DNA of 64,000 nucleotides from positions 1 to 64,000 of the forward strand of contig DWXO01000070.1 in the NCBI GenBank assembly GCA_019119165.1, written 5' to 3'. A program made the translations under genes and the position numbers. Below the pieces are notes generated by a model. It saw only the letters and a list, made by a program, of their open reading frames with translations, made no database searches and was not told where the DNA came from. This stretch comes from Candidatus Flavonifractor intestinigallinarum (GTDB lineage: Bacteria; Bacillota; Clostridia; Oscillospirales; Oscillospiraceae). This document shows, piece by piece, positions 37,744-46,444 of this stretch. Position 1 is the first letter of the stretch. The number at the start of each line of letters is the position of its first letter.

Positions 37744-39822
37744 TTAATTGAATACGTCCCCCTGCTCGGCAAAGAGGCGCTTTACCCGCGCCAGCAGTCC
37801 GGCGTGCTCCGGCTCTGTCAGGCCGGGGTCGGCCCGGAGCAGCTCCTCGGCGGCGGTCTGGGCCTCCTTCAGCACCCGCATATCCCCCGCCAGATCGGCG
37901 ATGCCCAGCTGGGGCAGGCCGTGCTGCCGGGAGCCGAAAAAGTCGCCGGGGCCACGAAGGCGCAGATCTTCCTCCGCGATTTTAAACCCGTCGTTGGTTT
38001 TTGACAAGACCCGAAGCCGCTCCCGGCTGTCCTGGCTGCGGGTGGCGGTGACCAGCACACAGTAGGACTGATGCTTGCCCCGGCCCACCCGGCCCCGCAG
38101 CTGGTGGAGCTGGGAGAGGCCGAAGCGGTCGGCGTTCTCCACAATCATCAACGCGGCGTTGGGCACATCCACTCCCACCTCAATGACGGTGGTGGACACC
38201 AGCACGTCCAGTTCTCCTGCGGCAAAGGCGGTCATGACGGCGTCCTTCTCTTTGCTTTTCATTTTACCGTGGACCAGGCCCACCCGCAGGTCGGGAAACA
38301 CCTGAGTTCGGAGGGTCTCGGCGTAGGTGACGGCGGCCTTCAGCGGGACAGGCCCGCCGGGTTCCTGGTCCTCACCGTCCCCCTCCTCCACGGCGGGGCA
38401 GACCATATAGGCCTGACGGCCCTCCCCCACCAGCTTGCGGACAAAGTTATACATCCGCTGCCGCTTGTCCTCTCCCACCACATAGGTCTCCACCGGGGAG
38501 CGGCCGGGGGGCAGCTCGTCCACCACCGACACGTCCAGATCGCCGTAGATGATGAGGGCCAGAGTGCGGGGGATGGGGGTAGCCGACATGACCAGCACAT
38601 GGGGGGTACCGTTGGCCTTGGCTGACAGGGCGGCCCGCTGACCCACACCGAAGCGGTGCTGCTCGTCGGTGACAACCAAGCCCAGCCGGGCAAAGGCCAC
38701 CCCTTCGCTTAAAAGGGCGTGGGTGCCGATGATCAGATCCAGCTCGCCGCGCCCCATGGCGGCGTACACCGTCTTGCGGGCCTTGCCCTTCACCGCGCCG
38801 GTGAGCAGTCCCACCCGCATCCCGGCCTGTTCCAGCAAGGGGGCCAGGGAGCGGTAATGCTGCTCGGCCAACAGCTCGGTGGGGGCCATCAGGGCGCACT
38901 GGTACCCGTTTTTGGCCGCCAGCCAAGCTCCATAGGCCGCCAGCATGGTCTTGCCCGAGCCCACGTCCCCCTGGACCAGCCGGTTCATGGGGGAGCCGGA
39001 ACACAGATCAGCCGTCATCTCCCCTATCACCCGCCGCTGGGCCCCGGTGAGGGAAAAGGGGAGCAAATTCAGGAAATCCTCCTCCGGGAAGCGCTCAAAG
39101 GGCAGCCCCGCCGCCTTGTCCCGCCGGGTACGCAGCAGGGCCATACCGCAGGTGAGATAGAACAGTTCCTCAAAGATGAGCCGCCGCCGGGCCACCGCCA
39201 GGGCGTCCTCGTCGGCGGGAAAGTGGACGTTGCGGACGGCAAACTCCGCCTCGGCCAGCTGGTGGGCCTGCCGCAGGTCATGGGGCAGACTCTCCTCCAC
39301 CTGGCCGGCACATTCCTCCACGCACCTGAGGGTGAGTCCCGCCAGCAAATTGTTGGACACCCCGTGGGTCAGGGAATATACCGGCAGGATGCGGCCGGTG
39401 AAGCGCACCTTGTCCATCCGCTCGCACACCGGGTTGGTCATCTGCCGCCGGGCGCCCTCCCCCTCCACCCTGCCGAAGCAGACGTAAGTTTCCCCCGTCC
39501 GCAGGGCATCCTTCAAATAGGCCTGGTTGAAAAAGGTTGCGGTGAGGCTGCCGGTATCGTCCACCAGGCGCACCTTCACCAGCTCCAGCCCCTTGCGGAT
39601 GCGGGACAGCCGGGGCGGCTCGGCCACCATCAGGGTGAGGCACACCGGCACATCCGCCGGAGCGGAGGCGATGGAGGCGCTTTTCCGCCGGTCCTCGTAG
39701 TCCCTGGGATAGTAGCCCAACAGTTCCCCCACGGTGGTCAGACCTAGCCGGGCCAGGGCCTTGGCCCGCGCAGGCCCCACCCCCGGCAGGGCCTCCACAC
39801 CGGTTTTCAGCGTCAGCGACAT
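37744..39822 (-). CDS. recG: ATP-dependent DNA helicase RecG
   Basis: 692 residues. N-terminal wedge domain (GVGPARAKALARLGL, then OB fold). Helicase motifs GDVGSGKTMLAAYG, VTDEQHRFGVGQR (DEQH box), SATPIPRT, TTVIEVGVDVPNA and QLRGRVGRG follow. Remodels stalled forks. Start chosen at the ATG after GAGGTGA; upstream in-frame sequence enters the repeat region. Confidence 0.96.
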   Translation of the reverse strand: MSLTLKTGVEALPGVGPARAKALARLGLTTVGELLGYYPRDYEDRRKSASIASAPADVPVCLTLMVAEPPRLSRIRKGLELVKVRLVDDTGSLTATFFNQAYLKDALRTGETYVCFGRVEGEGARRQMTNPVCERMDKVRFTGRILPVYSLTHGVSNNLLAGLTLRCVEECAGQVEESLPHDLRQAHQLAEAEFAVRNVHFPADEDALAVARRRLIFEELFYLTCGMALLRTRRDKAAGLPFERFPEEDFLNLLPFSLTGAQRRVIGEMTADLCSGSPMNRLVQGDVGSGKTMLAAYGAWLAAKNGYQCALMAPTELLAEQHYRSLAPLLEQAGMRVGLLTGAVKGKARKTVYAAMGRGELDLIIGTHALLSEGVAFARLGLVVTDEQHRFGVGQRAALSAKANGTPHVLVMSATPIPRTLALIIYGDLDVSVVDELPPGRSPVETYVVGEDKRQRMYNFVRKLVGEGRQAYMVCPAVEEGDGEDQEPGGPVPLKAAVTYAETLRTQVFPDLRVGLVHGKMKSKEKDAVMTAFAAGELDVLVSTTVIEVGVDVPNAALMIVENADRFGLSQLHQLRGRVGRGKHQSYCVLVTATRSQDSRERLRVLSKTNDGFKIAEEDLRLRGPGDFFGSRQHGLPQLGIADLAGDMRVLKEAQTAAEELLRADPGLTEPEHAGLLARVKRLFAEQGDVFN

Positions 39823-39885
39823 GATCTCACCTCTTTTGCATCTTTCTGCACCATTTTTTGCATAAAAAGTTTCGAGACTACCAAT

Positions 39886-40019
39886 TTCGGAAGGAAAGAT
39901 AGTGTGAAAGGAAACCATCAGGGTTTCCTTTCGCGTCCAGTCAAATCTTTTTAAAACTTCTGCGAAGTTTTAAAAAGACACTCAGTTTGTCAAAACCTCT
40001 TATTTGACAAACTGAGTTT
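39886..40019 (-). repeat. Hairpin-rich dispersed repeat, family A copy 2
   Basis: Read on the minus strand: a hairpin with arms CTCAGTTTGTCAAA / TTTTGACAAACTGAG, then TCTTTTTAAAACTTC / GAAGTTTTAAAAAGA with loop GCA. Next come TTTGACTGGACGCGAAAG, GGAAACCctgatGGTTTCC and CTTTCACACTATCTTTCC. The order and the single-stranded-looking motifs match copy 1 at 15.8-16.1 kb while the stems differ in paired positions. It lies in the 434-bp recG/pyc gap, which also holds the pyc promoter and leader. Confidence 0.8.
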
Positions 40020-40100
40020 AGCATATTTCCTATTTCCCGACAAGCGGCCGGGAAGATTCCTGTAGGTCCCGCCAAGATTTGCAATTCTTAAGAAAAACGA

Positions 40101-40130
40101 TTGCAAATACTTTAGCGTATAAGATATAAT
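40101..40130 (+). promoter_or_regulatory. Promoter of pyc
   Basis: TTGCAA, 18 bp, TATAAT, about 130 bp upstream of the pyc ATG. A second TATAAT at 40142 lacks a -35. Confidence 0.7.
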
Positions 40131-40161
40131 GTTTCTACTGGTATAATATCGTAGGAAAGAT

Positions 40162-40226
40162 GCCCGGCAAGGACCGGGCCCACAGCCCCCGGCACGAAGG
40201 AGTGACCGGGGATTGCTTGCACAATC
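40162..40226 (+). promoter_or_regulatory. Structured pyc leader
   Basis: Three successive short hairpins in the transcribed leader: GCCCGG/CCGGGC, CCCCGG/CCGGGG and GATTG/CAATC, ending about 30 nt before the ATG. No riboswitch class recognised and no terminator T-run. Confidence 0.4.
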
Positions 40227-40256
40227 AGAGCTATTTTGTAAGAAAGGACGGACAGC

Positions 40257-43200
40257 ATGGCGGAATGTAAGTTCAACAAAGTCCTGGTGGCAAACCGGGG
40301 CGAAATTGCCATCCGGGTATTCCGGGCCTGCTACGACCTGGGCCTGCACACGGTGGCAATGTATTCCAACGAGGACACCTTCGCTCTCTTCCGCACCAAG
40401 GCGGACGAGGCCTACCTGATCGGCGAGAACAAGTCCCCCCTGGGGGCCTATCTGGACATCCCCTCCATCATCGACCTGGCCAAGCGCCGCAACGTGGACG
40501 CCATCCACCCCGGCTACGGCTTTTTGAGCGAGAACGCCGACTTTGCCAAGGCCTGCGAGGACGCAGGCATCACCTTTATCGGCCCCTCCTCCAAGATTCT
40601 GGCTCAGATGGGCGACAAGCTCACCGCCAAGGCCATCGCCAAGGCCTGCAACGTGCCCACCATCCCCGGCTCCTCTGAACCTCTGAAGGACGGGGAGGAG
40701 GCCCTGGAGAAGGCCATTTCCTACGGCTTCCCCATCATCCTCAAGGCCGCCGGCGGCGGCGGCGGCCGTGGTATGCGCCGCTGCGACACACCGGAGGAGG
40801 TCATTCCCGCCTTCAATCTGGTGAAGAGCGAGGCCAAGAAGGCTTTCGGCAACGAGGATATCTTCATTGAGAAGTACCTGGTGGAGCCCAAGCACATCGA
40901 GGTGCAGATCCTGGGCGATAAGCACGGCAACGTGGTCCACCTGGGTGAGCGCGACTGCTCCCTCCAGCGCCGCTACCAGAAGGTGGTGGAGTTCGCCCCC
41001 GCCTTCAGCGTGCCCGAGGCTACCCGCCAGAAGCTGTACGATGACGCCGTCAAGGTGGCCCGCCATGTGGGCTATGTCTCCGCCGGTACGGTGGAGTTCC
41101 TGGTGGACAAGAACGGCGACCACTACTTCATTGAGATGAACCCCCGTATCCAGGTGGAGCATACCGTTACTGAGATGGTCACCGGCATCGACCTGGTGCG
41201 GGCCCAGATCCTCATCGCCGAGGGTCACCCCCTGTCCACCCCGGAAATCGGCATTCCCTCCCAGGACGCCGTCCACATGAACGGCTACGCCCTCCAGTGC
41301 CGGGTGACCACCGAGGACCCGGCCAACAACTTCGCCCCCGACACCGGCAAGATCACCGCCTACCGCTCCGGCGGCGGCTTCGGCGTCCGTCTGGACGGCG
41401 GCAACGCCTACACCGGCGCGGAGATCTCCCCCTACTACGACTCCCTGCTGGTAAAGGTCACCTCCTGGGACAACACCTTTGAGGGCGTATGCCGCAAGGC
41501 CATGCGGGCTATCAGCGAGGAGCACGTCCGTGGCGTCAAGACCAACATCCCCTTCGTCACCAACATCCTGGCCCACCCCACCTTCCGGGCCGGCCAGTGC
41601 CATACCAAGTTTATCGACGAGACCCCTGAGCTCTTCGACATCGACACCGGACGGGACCGTGCCACCAAGATCCTCAAATATATTGCCCAGATCCAGGTGG
41701 ACTCCCCCTCTGCCGAGCGTCCTCAGCATGACATTCCCCGTTTCCCGCCCTACGAGAACACCCCGCCTAAGTGTACCGGCCTGAAGCAGCTGCTGGACAG
41801 CAAGGGCCCCGAGGCGGTGCGGGACTGGGTGCTGGACCAGAAGAAGCTGCTCATCACCGACACCACCATGCGGGACGCTCATCAGTCCCTGCTGTCCACC
41901 CGGGTGCGTACCCGGGATATGCTGAAGGCCTCCGAGGGCACTGCCGAGATCCTCAACGACTGCTTCTCCCTGGAGATGTGGGGCGGCGCCACCTTCGACG
42001 TGGCCTACCGCTTCCTCCACGAGTCCCCCTGGGAGCGGCTGCGGCTGCTGCGGGAGAAGATCCCCAACATTCCCTTCCAGATGCTGCTGCGGGGCGCCAA
42101 CGCCGTGGGCTACACCAACTACCCCGATAACCTGATCCGCGCCTTCATCAAGGAGGCCTGCATCGGCGGCATCGACGTGTTCCGTATCTTCGACTCCCTG
42201 AACTGGATCCCCGGCATGGAAGTGGCCATGGACGAGGTGCTCAAGCAGGGCAAGCTGTGCGAGGCCACCATCTGCTATACCGGCGACATCCTGGACCCCA
42301 AACGAGACAAGTACACCCTGGAATACTATGTGAACATGGCCAAGGAGCTGGAGAAGCGGGGGGCCCATCTGCTGTGCATCAAGGATATGTCCGGCCTGCT
42401 GAAGCCCTACGCCGCCAAGAAGCTGGTGTCCACCCTCAAGGGGGAGATCGGTATTCCCATCCACCTGCACACCCACGACACCTCCGGCAACCAGGTGGCC
42501 GCCTATCTGATGGCCGCCGAGGCCGGTGTGGACATTGTGGACTGCGCCATCGACTCCATGTCCTCCATGACCAGTCAGCCCTCCATGAACGCGGTGGTGG
42601 CCGCCCTCCACGGCCAGGAGCGGGACACCGGCCTGGACAGCGACAAGCTGCAGAAGCTGTCCGACTACTGGGCCGATGTGCGCCTGCGCTACAGCAAGTT
42701 TGAGGCGGGCATCAAGAACCCCTCCACCGACATCTACCGCTACGAGATGCCTGGCGGCCAGTACACCAACCTGAAGAGCCAAGTGGAGAGCATCGGCCTG
42801 GGCCACCAGTTCGAGGCGGTCAAGGAGATGTACAAGACCGTCAACCATATGCTGGGCGACATCGTGAAGGTGACCCCCTCCTCCAAGATGGTGGGCGACC
42901 TGGCCATCTTCATGGTGCAGAACGACCTGACCCCCGAGAACATCGTGGAGCGGGGCGAGGCCCTCACCTTCCCCGACAGCGTGGTCAGCTACTTCAAGGG
43001 CATGATGGGTCAGCCCGCCTGGGGCTTCCCCGAGGACCTGCAGAAGGTGGTCCTCAAGGGCGAGGAGCCCATCACCTGCCGCCCCGGCGAACTGCTGGAG
43101 CCCATCGACTTCGAGAAGGCCCGGGAGGAGGTCCGCAAGTTCTATCCCGACGCCTCCGACCACAACGTCATCTCCTGGTGCCTCTATCCCAAGGTGGTGG

Positions 43201-43685
43201 AGGACTTCTACCGCCACCGTCAGGAGTACGGCTATATCATGCGCATGGGCAGCCATGTGTTCTTCAACGGCATGGCCCTGGGCGAGACCAACAAGATCAA
43301 CATTGAGGACGGCAAGACCCTGGTCATCAAGTATATGGGACTGGGCGATCTGAACGAGGACGGCACCCGCAACGTGCAGTTCGAGCTCAACGGTATGCGC
43401 CGCGAGGTGGCCGTTCCCGACAAGAGCGCCACCGCCCAGGCCCGGAAGGTCAATCTGGCCGATCCCTCCGACAAGAGCCAGGTGGGCGCCTCCATCCCCG
43501 GTATGGTGTCCAAGGTGAACGTCAAGCCCGGCGACAAGGTGGAGGAGAACCAGGTTCTGGCCGTTATCGAGGCCATGAAGATGGAGACCTCTGTGGTCGC
43601 CCGTATGGCGGGTACCGTGGACGAGGTACTCATCAAAGAGGGCGGTTCCGTCAAGGCCGGCGAGCTGCTCATCACCATTAAATAA
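40257..43685 (+). CDS. pyc: Pyruvate carboxylase
   Basis: ATP- and biotin-dependent carboxylation of pyruvate to oxaloacetate. 1142 residues, the full single-chain form. Biotin carboxylase domain about 1-450 (KVLVANRGEIAIRVFRA, AAGGGGGRGMRR, EMNPRIQVEHTVTE), carboxyltransferase about 530-800 (TTMRDAHQSLLSTRVRT, MWGGATFDVA split), biotin carrier C-terminus with EAMKMET near 1106. Monocistronic by its promoter and terminator. Confidence 0.98.
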   Translation: MAECKFNKVLVANRGEIAIRVFRACYDLGLHTVAMYSNEDTFALFRTKADEAYLIGENKSPLGAYLDIPSIIDLAKRRNVDAIHPGYGFLSENADFAKACEDAGITFIGPSSKILAQMGDKLTAKAIAKACNVPTIPGSSEPLKDGEEALEKAISYGFPIILKAAGGGGGRGMRRCDTPEEVIPAFNLVKSEAKKAFGNEDIFIEKYLVEPKHIEVQILGDKHGNVVHLGERDCSLQRRYQKVVEFAPAFSVPEATRQKLYDDAVKVARHVGYVSAGTVEFLVDKNGDHYFIEMNPRIQVEHTVTEMVTGIDLVRAQILIAEGHPLSTPEIGIPSQDAVHMNGYALQCRVTTEDPANNFAPDTGKITAYRSGGGFGVRLDGGNAYTGAEISPYYDSLLVKVTSWDNTFEGVCRKAMRAISEEHVRGVKTNIPFVTNILAHPTFRAGQCHTKFIDETPELFDIDTGRDRATKILKYIAQIQVDSPSAERPQHDIPRFPPYENTPPKCTGLKQLLDSKGPEAVRDWVLDQKKLLITDTTMRDAHQSLLSTRVRTRDMLKASEGTAEILNDCFSLEMWGGATFDVAYRFLHESPWERLRLLREKIPNIPFQMLLRGANAVGYTNYPDNLIRAFIKEACIGGIDVFRIFDSLNWIPGMEVAMDEVLKQGKLCEATICYTGDILDPKRDKYTLEYYVNMAKELEKRGAHLLCIKDMSGLLKPYAAKKLVSTLKGEIGIPIHLHTHDTSGNQVAAYLMAAEAGVDIVDCAIDSMSSMTSQPSMNAVVAALHGQERDTGLDSDKLQKLSDYWADVRLRYSKFEAGIKNPSTDIYRYEMPGGQYTNLKSQVESIGLGHQFEAVKEMYKTVNHMLGDIVKVTPSSKMVGDLAIFMVQNDLTPENIVERGEALTFPDSVVSYFKGMMGQPAWGFPEDLQKVVLKGEEPITCRPGELLEPIDFEKAREEVRKFYPDASDHNVISWCLYPKVVEDFYRHRQEYGYIMRMGSHVFFNGMALGETNKINIEDGKTLVIKYMGLGDLNEDGTRNVQFELNGMRREVAVPDKSATAQARKVNLADPSDKSQVGASIPGMVSKVNVKPGDKVEENQVLAVIEAMKMETSVVARMAGTVDEVLIKEGGSVKAGELLITIK

Positions 43686-43690
43686 TACAG

Positions 43691-43722
43691 CGGGGGCCGG
43701 TCGTGAGACCGGCCCCCCTTTT
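43691..43722 (+). terminator. Terminator of pyc
   Basis: Stem GGGGGCCGGTC / GACCGGCCCCC with GTGA loop and TTTT. Confidence 0.9.
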
Positions 43723-43751
43723 CACATCATCTATACCTGGAGGCTTCATCT

Positions 43752-44708
43752 ATGGAAACCATTCTCCACCTGCTCCCCCTCACCCCGGAAGAGCAGGACC
43801 GCTTCCGCGCCGCCGCTCCCCATGAGGAGCACCTCTTTCTCCCCACCAGCGACCGCCGGGGGGCGGCAGCCATCCCCCAGGACTGGCGGGAACGCACCAC
43901 CATTCTTATGGGCTTTGTTCCCCCGGCGGATCTCAAAACCTTCCCCCGGCTGAAATGGGTCCAGAGCTGGAACGCCGGAGTGGACCCTTATCTGGTCCCC
44001 GGCGTCCTGCCCGAGGGGGTGGTCCTCACCTGCGCCGCCGGAGCCTACGGCCCCGCCGTCTCCGAGCATCTGCTGGCCATGCTGCTGGCTATCTACAAGC
44101 GGCTGCCCGCCTACCGGGACCAGCAAAACGCCCGCACCTGGGCCGACCTGGGCCACGTCCGCTCCCTGCGGGGGCAGACCGTTCTGGTGGGGGGCACCGG
44201 CGACATCGGCCGCCACTTTGCCGCCCTGTGCCGGGCCCTGGGGGCCAAAACCGTCATGGGCCTCCACCGCACCGACGCCCCGGCGGAGGGTTTTGACCAG
44301 ACCTTCCCTCTGTCTGAAATTGACAAGCCGCTCCCCCAGGCCGACGTGGTGGCCTTGGCCCTCCCCCACAATGGGGATACTGCCGGACTCATGGACCGCC
44401 GCCGCCTGCTGCTGATGAAGCCGGATGCCGTACTTCTCAACGCGGGCCGTGGTTCCGCCATCGACTGCGCCGCCCTGTCGGAGGTCTTGTCCCAGGGCCA
44501 TCTGCTGGGAGCCGGACTGGATGTCACCGACCCGGAGCCTCTCCCTCCAGACCACCCCCTCTGGAGCGCTCCCCGGGCCCTCATTACCCCCCACACCGCT
44601 GGAGGCTACAACCATATGCAGGTTACCCTGGACCAGCTCCAGGCCCTGTTTTTGGACAATCTGGGCCGCTTTTTGTCCGGCCAACCCCTCCGCAGCCGCA
44701 TGAAGTAA
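43752..44708 (+). CDS. D-2-hydroxyacid dehydrogenase
   Basis: 318 residues. Rossmann motif VGGTGDIGRHFAALCRALGA near 150. The catalytic Arg/Glu/His regions are LLNAGRGSAID, DVTDPEPLP and ITPHTAGGYN. NAD(P)-dependent reduction of a 2-oxoacid; substrate not predictable. The ATG follows CTGGAGG. No own promoter is evident after the pyc terminator. The palindrome downstream should terminate it. Confidence 0.92.
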   Translation: METILHLLPLTPEEQDRFRAAAPHEEHLFLPTSDRRGAAAIPQDWRERTTILMGFVPPADLKTFPRLKWVQSWNAGVDPYLVPGVLPEGVVLTCAAGAYGPAVSEHLLAMLLAIYKRLPAYRDQQNARTWADLGHVRSLRGQTVLVGGTGDIGRHFAALCRALGAKTVMGLHRTDAPAEGFDQTFPLSEIDKPLPQADVVALALPHNGDTAGLMDRRRLLLMKPDAVLLNAGRGSAIDCAALSEVLSQGHLLGAGLDVTDPEPLPPDHPLWSAPRALITPHTAGGYNHMQVTLDQLQALFLDNLGRFLSGQPLRSRMK

Positions 44709-44716
44709 ACGCCCTG

Positions 44717-44745
44717 TTGACATACCTCGGGTTTCTAGGTATAAT
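44717..44745 (+). promoter_or_regulatory. Consensus sigma-A promoter of the PadR operon
   Basis: Exact TTGACA, 17 bp, exact TATAAT. The -10 lies in the centre of the palindrome at 44722-44766, so repressor binding would block it. Confidence 0.9.
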
Positions 44746-44766
44746 ATACCTAGAAACCCGAGGTAT
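44722..44766. promoter_or_regulatory. Perfect 21-bp inverted repeat, PadR operator and/or terminator
   Basis: Arms begin ATACCTCGGGTTTC and mirror exactly after a 3-base centre (AAT), followed by TGTTTTTTTG. As DNA it is a likely operator over the promoter. In a transcript coming from the upstream dehydrogenase gene it would be an intrinsic terminator. Transcripts starting at this promoter begin inside the right arm and would not form it. Confidence 0.85.
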
Positions 44767-44795
44767 TGTTTTTTTGTTCTGAAAGGAGGTTTCCC

Positions 44796-45140
44796 ATGAA
44801 AGCGGATAAATCCCTGCTGTCTGGCAGCACCACCCTGCTGGTGCTCTCTCTCCTGTCCGGAGAGGACAAGTACGGCTACCAGATGATCGCCGAGCTGGAG
44901 GCCAAGAGCGACCACACCTTCTCCATGAAGGAGGGCACCCTCTACCCCATTCTCCACACCCTGGAGAAGGAGGGAGCGGTCCAGTCCTACGAGAAGGAGG
45001 CCCCCACCGGCCGCACCCGGAAGTATTACCACATCACAAAAAAGGGCTTTCGGCTGCTGGATGAGAAGAAGAAGGAGTGGACCACCTTCTCCCAGGCGGT
45101 GAACGCGGTGCTGGCCGGGTCCGCCCCGGCCATGGCCTGA
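44796..45140 (+). CDS. PadR-family transcriptional regulator
   Basis: 114 residues. Winged-helix DNA-binding domain: LLVLSLLSGEDKYGYQMI, EGTLYPILHTLEKEGAV, GRTRKYYHITKKG, the standard PadR stretches. The ATG follows AAAGGAGGT. Its stop overlaps the next start (TGATG). Likely represses its own operon; inducer unknown. Confidence 0.93.
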   Translation: MKADKSLLSGSTTLLVLSLLSGEDKYGYQMIAELEAKSDHTFSMKEGTLYPILHTLEKEGAVQSYEKEAPTGRTRKYYHITKKGFRLLDEKKKEWTTFSQAVNAVLAGSAPAMA

Positions 45141-45979
45141 TGGACGCCCCCGCAGCGGCCCGGCCCACCATCGAGCAGTTCTGCGGTAAGGTATGCTCCT
45201 TTGTCCGCTTTTCCCCCGACCACGACGCCATCACCGCCGAACTGACCGGCCACATGGAGGAGCGCCGGGACGCCCTGCTGGAGGCCTATCCCAATATGAC
45301 CCTGCGGGACGCCGAGTCCAGGGCTGTCCGGGCCATGGGAGACCCGGAGGAATTGGGGCGCTGGCTGGATCAGATCCACAATCCCCGCCTGGGCTGGTTT
45401 CAGATCTGGTTTCGCCGGGTGGTGTGGACTCTGGCCGTCCTCATTCTGCTCTTTGCCCTGCCCCAGGCAAAAGAGACGATTACCAACCTGACCGCGCCCC
45501 CCAGTTACGACGGCGTGGGGATGGGCTATCTGCTGGAGCATTATGACGAGTACGACGTGGTGGCCGATTTCACTCCCAGGACTATCTGGCAGTATGAGGG
45601 CTACACTTTCTCCATCCAGCGGGCGGTTGTCACACACTCGGAGACCAGCGTATACCGTGACGAGGCCCTGCATCTGAGCTATCTGCTGAAGGTGACCCAC
45701 TCCAACCCCTGGCAGCGGGGGCCGGAATTCCGGGAATGGCTGTGGGCGGAGGACGATCTGGGCAACCGCTACCCCTCCAGAGGTGAGCAGATGCTGTACC
45801 AGCTGCCCACCTCCGCCGGGGATTCCTCCGGCAATCCATCCGCCGTCTATCCCTTCGCCTCCTACTATGATTTATGGGTGGGGGGTATTGATCCGGAGGC
45901 AACCTCCATCACCCTCCACTTTGACCGGTTCGGGGAGGACGCCATCTCCCTGACCCTGCCGCTGAAAGGAGGGGCTTGA
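45140..45979 (+). CDS. Module A1: HAAS-like prefix-domain membrane protein
   Basis: 279 residues. The N-terminal helical domain, about 1-80, includes ITAELTGHMEERRDALLE and AMGDPEELGRWLDQIH, resembling the prefix/HAAS (DUF1700-like) domains that often accompany PadR genes. One membrane helix about 92-112, then an extracytoplasmic domain of about 165 residues with no recognised fold. First of three A-type proteins; the others are at 46445 and 47944. Confidence 0.8.
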   Translation: MDAPAAARPTIEQFCGKVCSFVRFSPDHDAITAELTGHMEERRDALLEAYPNMTLRDAESRAVRAMGDPEELGRWLDQIHNPRLGWFQIWFRRVVWTLAVLILLFALPQAKETITNLTAPPSYDGVGMGYLLEHYDEYDVVADFTPRTIWQYEGYTFSIQRAVVTHSETSVYRDEALHLSYLLKVTHSNPWQRGPEFREWLWAEDDLGNRYPSRGEQMLYQLPTSAGDSSGNPSAVYPFASYYDLWVGGIDPEATSITLHFDRFGEDAISLTLPLKGGA

Positions 45980-45980
45980 T

Positions 45981-46440
45981 ATGGCCAGATCCTTTGTCAC
46001 CCCCGCCCAGCGCAAACGCCGCATCTTCCGGGACATTCTGCTGCTGGCCGTTGTCCTGGTGGTGCTGGTGCTCCGGCTGGATTTCCCCATCCTCACCGCC
46101 GAGCAGGCCCTGGAGGCCACCCAAGACCGCTATTTCTTCGGCCCCGGAGAGGTCATCACCACCCTGGATTATTCCCGGGAGGCCAACAAAGTCAAGATCG
46201 GCCAGTACGACCGCTACTACATCCTCCGCCATGGGGACTGGTACGCCTGGTGCGGCGTCAACCACTACGGCCTGCAGCCAGAGTCAAAGTACAGAGAACT
46301 GCTTCCTGATTCCCTATACGTCAGGTCCCGGCTTCGTCTTTCCGGAGGACCTCCAGGTCAAGGGCTACGACGCCGACGGAAAGTTGATCTACCAGTCCCC
46401 CGAACCGGAATCCTGGGCCACTCGTTATGAACTGAGGTGA
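45981..46440 (+). pseudogene. Module B1, frameshifted
   Basis: The frame starting MARSFVTPAQRKRR has a basic head and a membrane helix about 17-32, then continues to about GVNHYGLQPESKY. Beyond roughly 46270-46300 the homologous reading moves to the next frame (+1), which reads VKGYDADGKLIYQSPEP and stops at 46440. That GYDADG motif is also near the C-termini of B2 and B3. Without the shift, the first frame ends at 46430 in Arg-rich nonsense. A sequencing error is possible. Confidence 0.65.
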
Positions 46441-46444
46441 GTGT

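Noticed and set aside
39990..43256. A 1088-codon open frame on the minus strand across pyc
   Set aside because: Antisense shadow of a highly conserved pyruvate carboxylase in GC-rich DNA; Gly/His/Val-rich low-complexity translation and no ribosome binding site.
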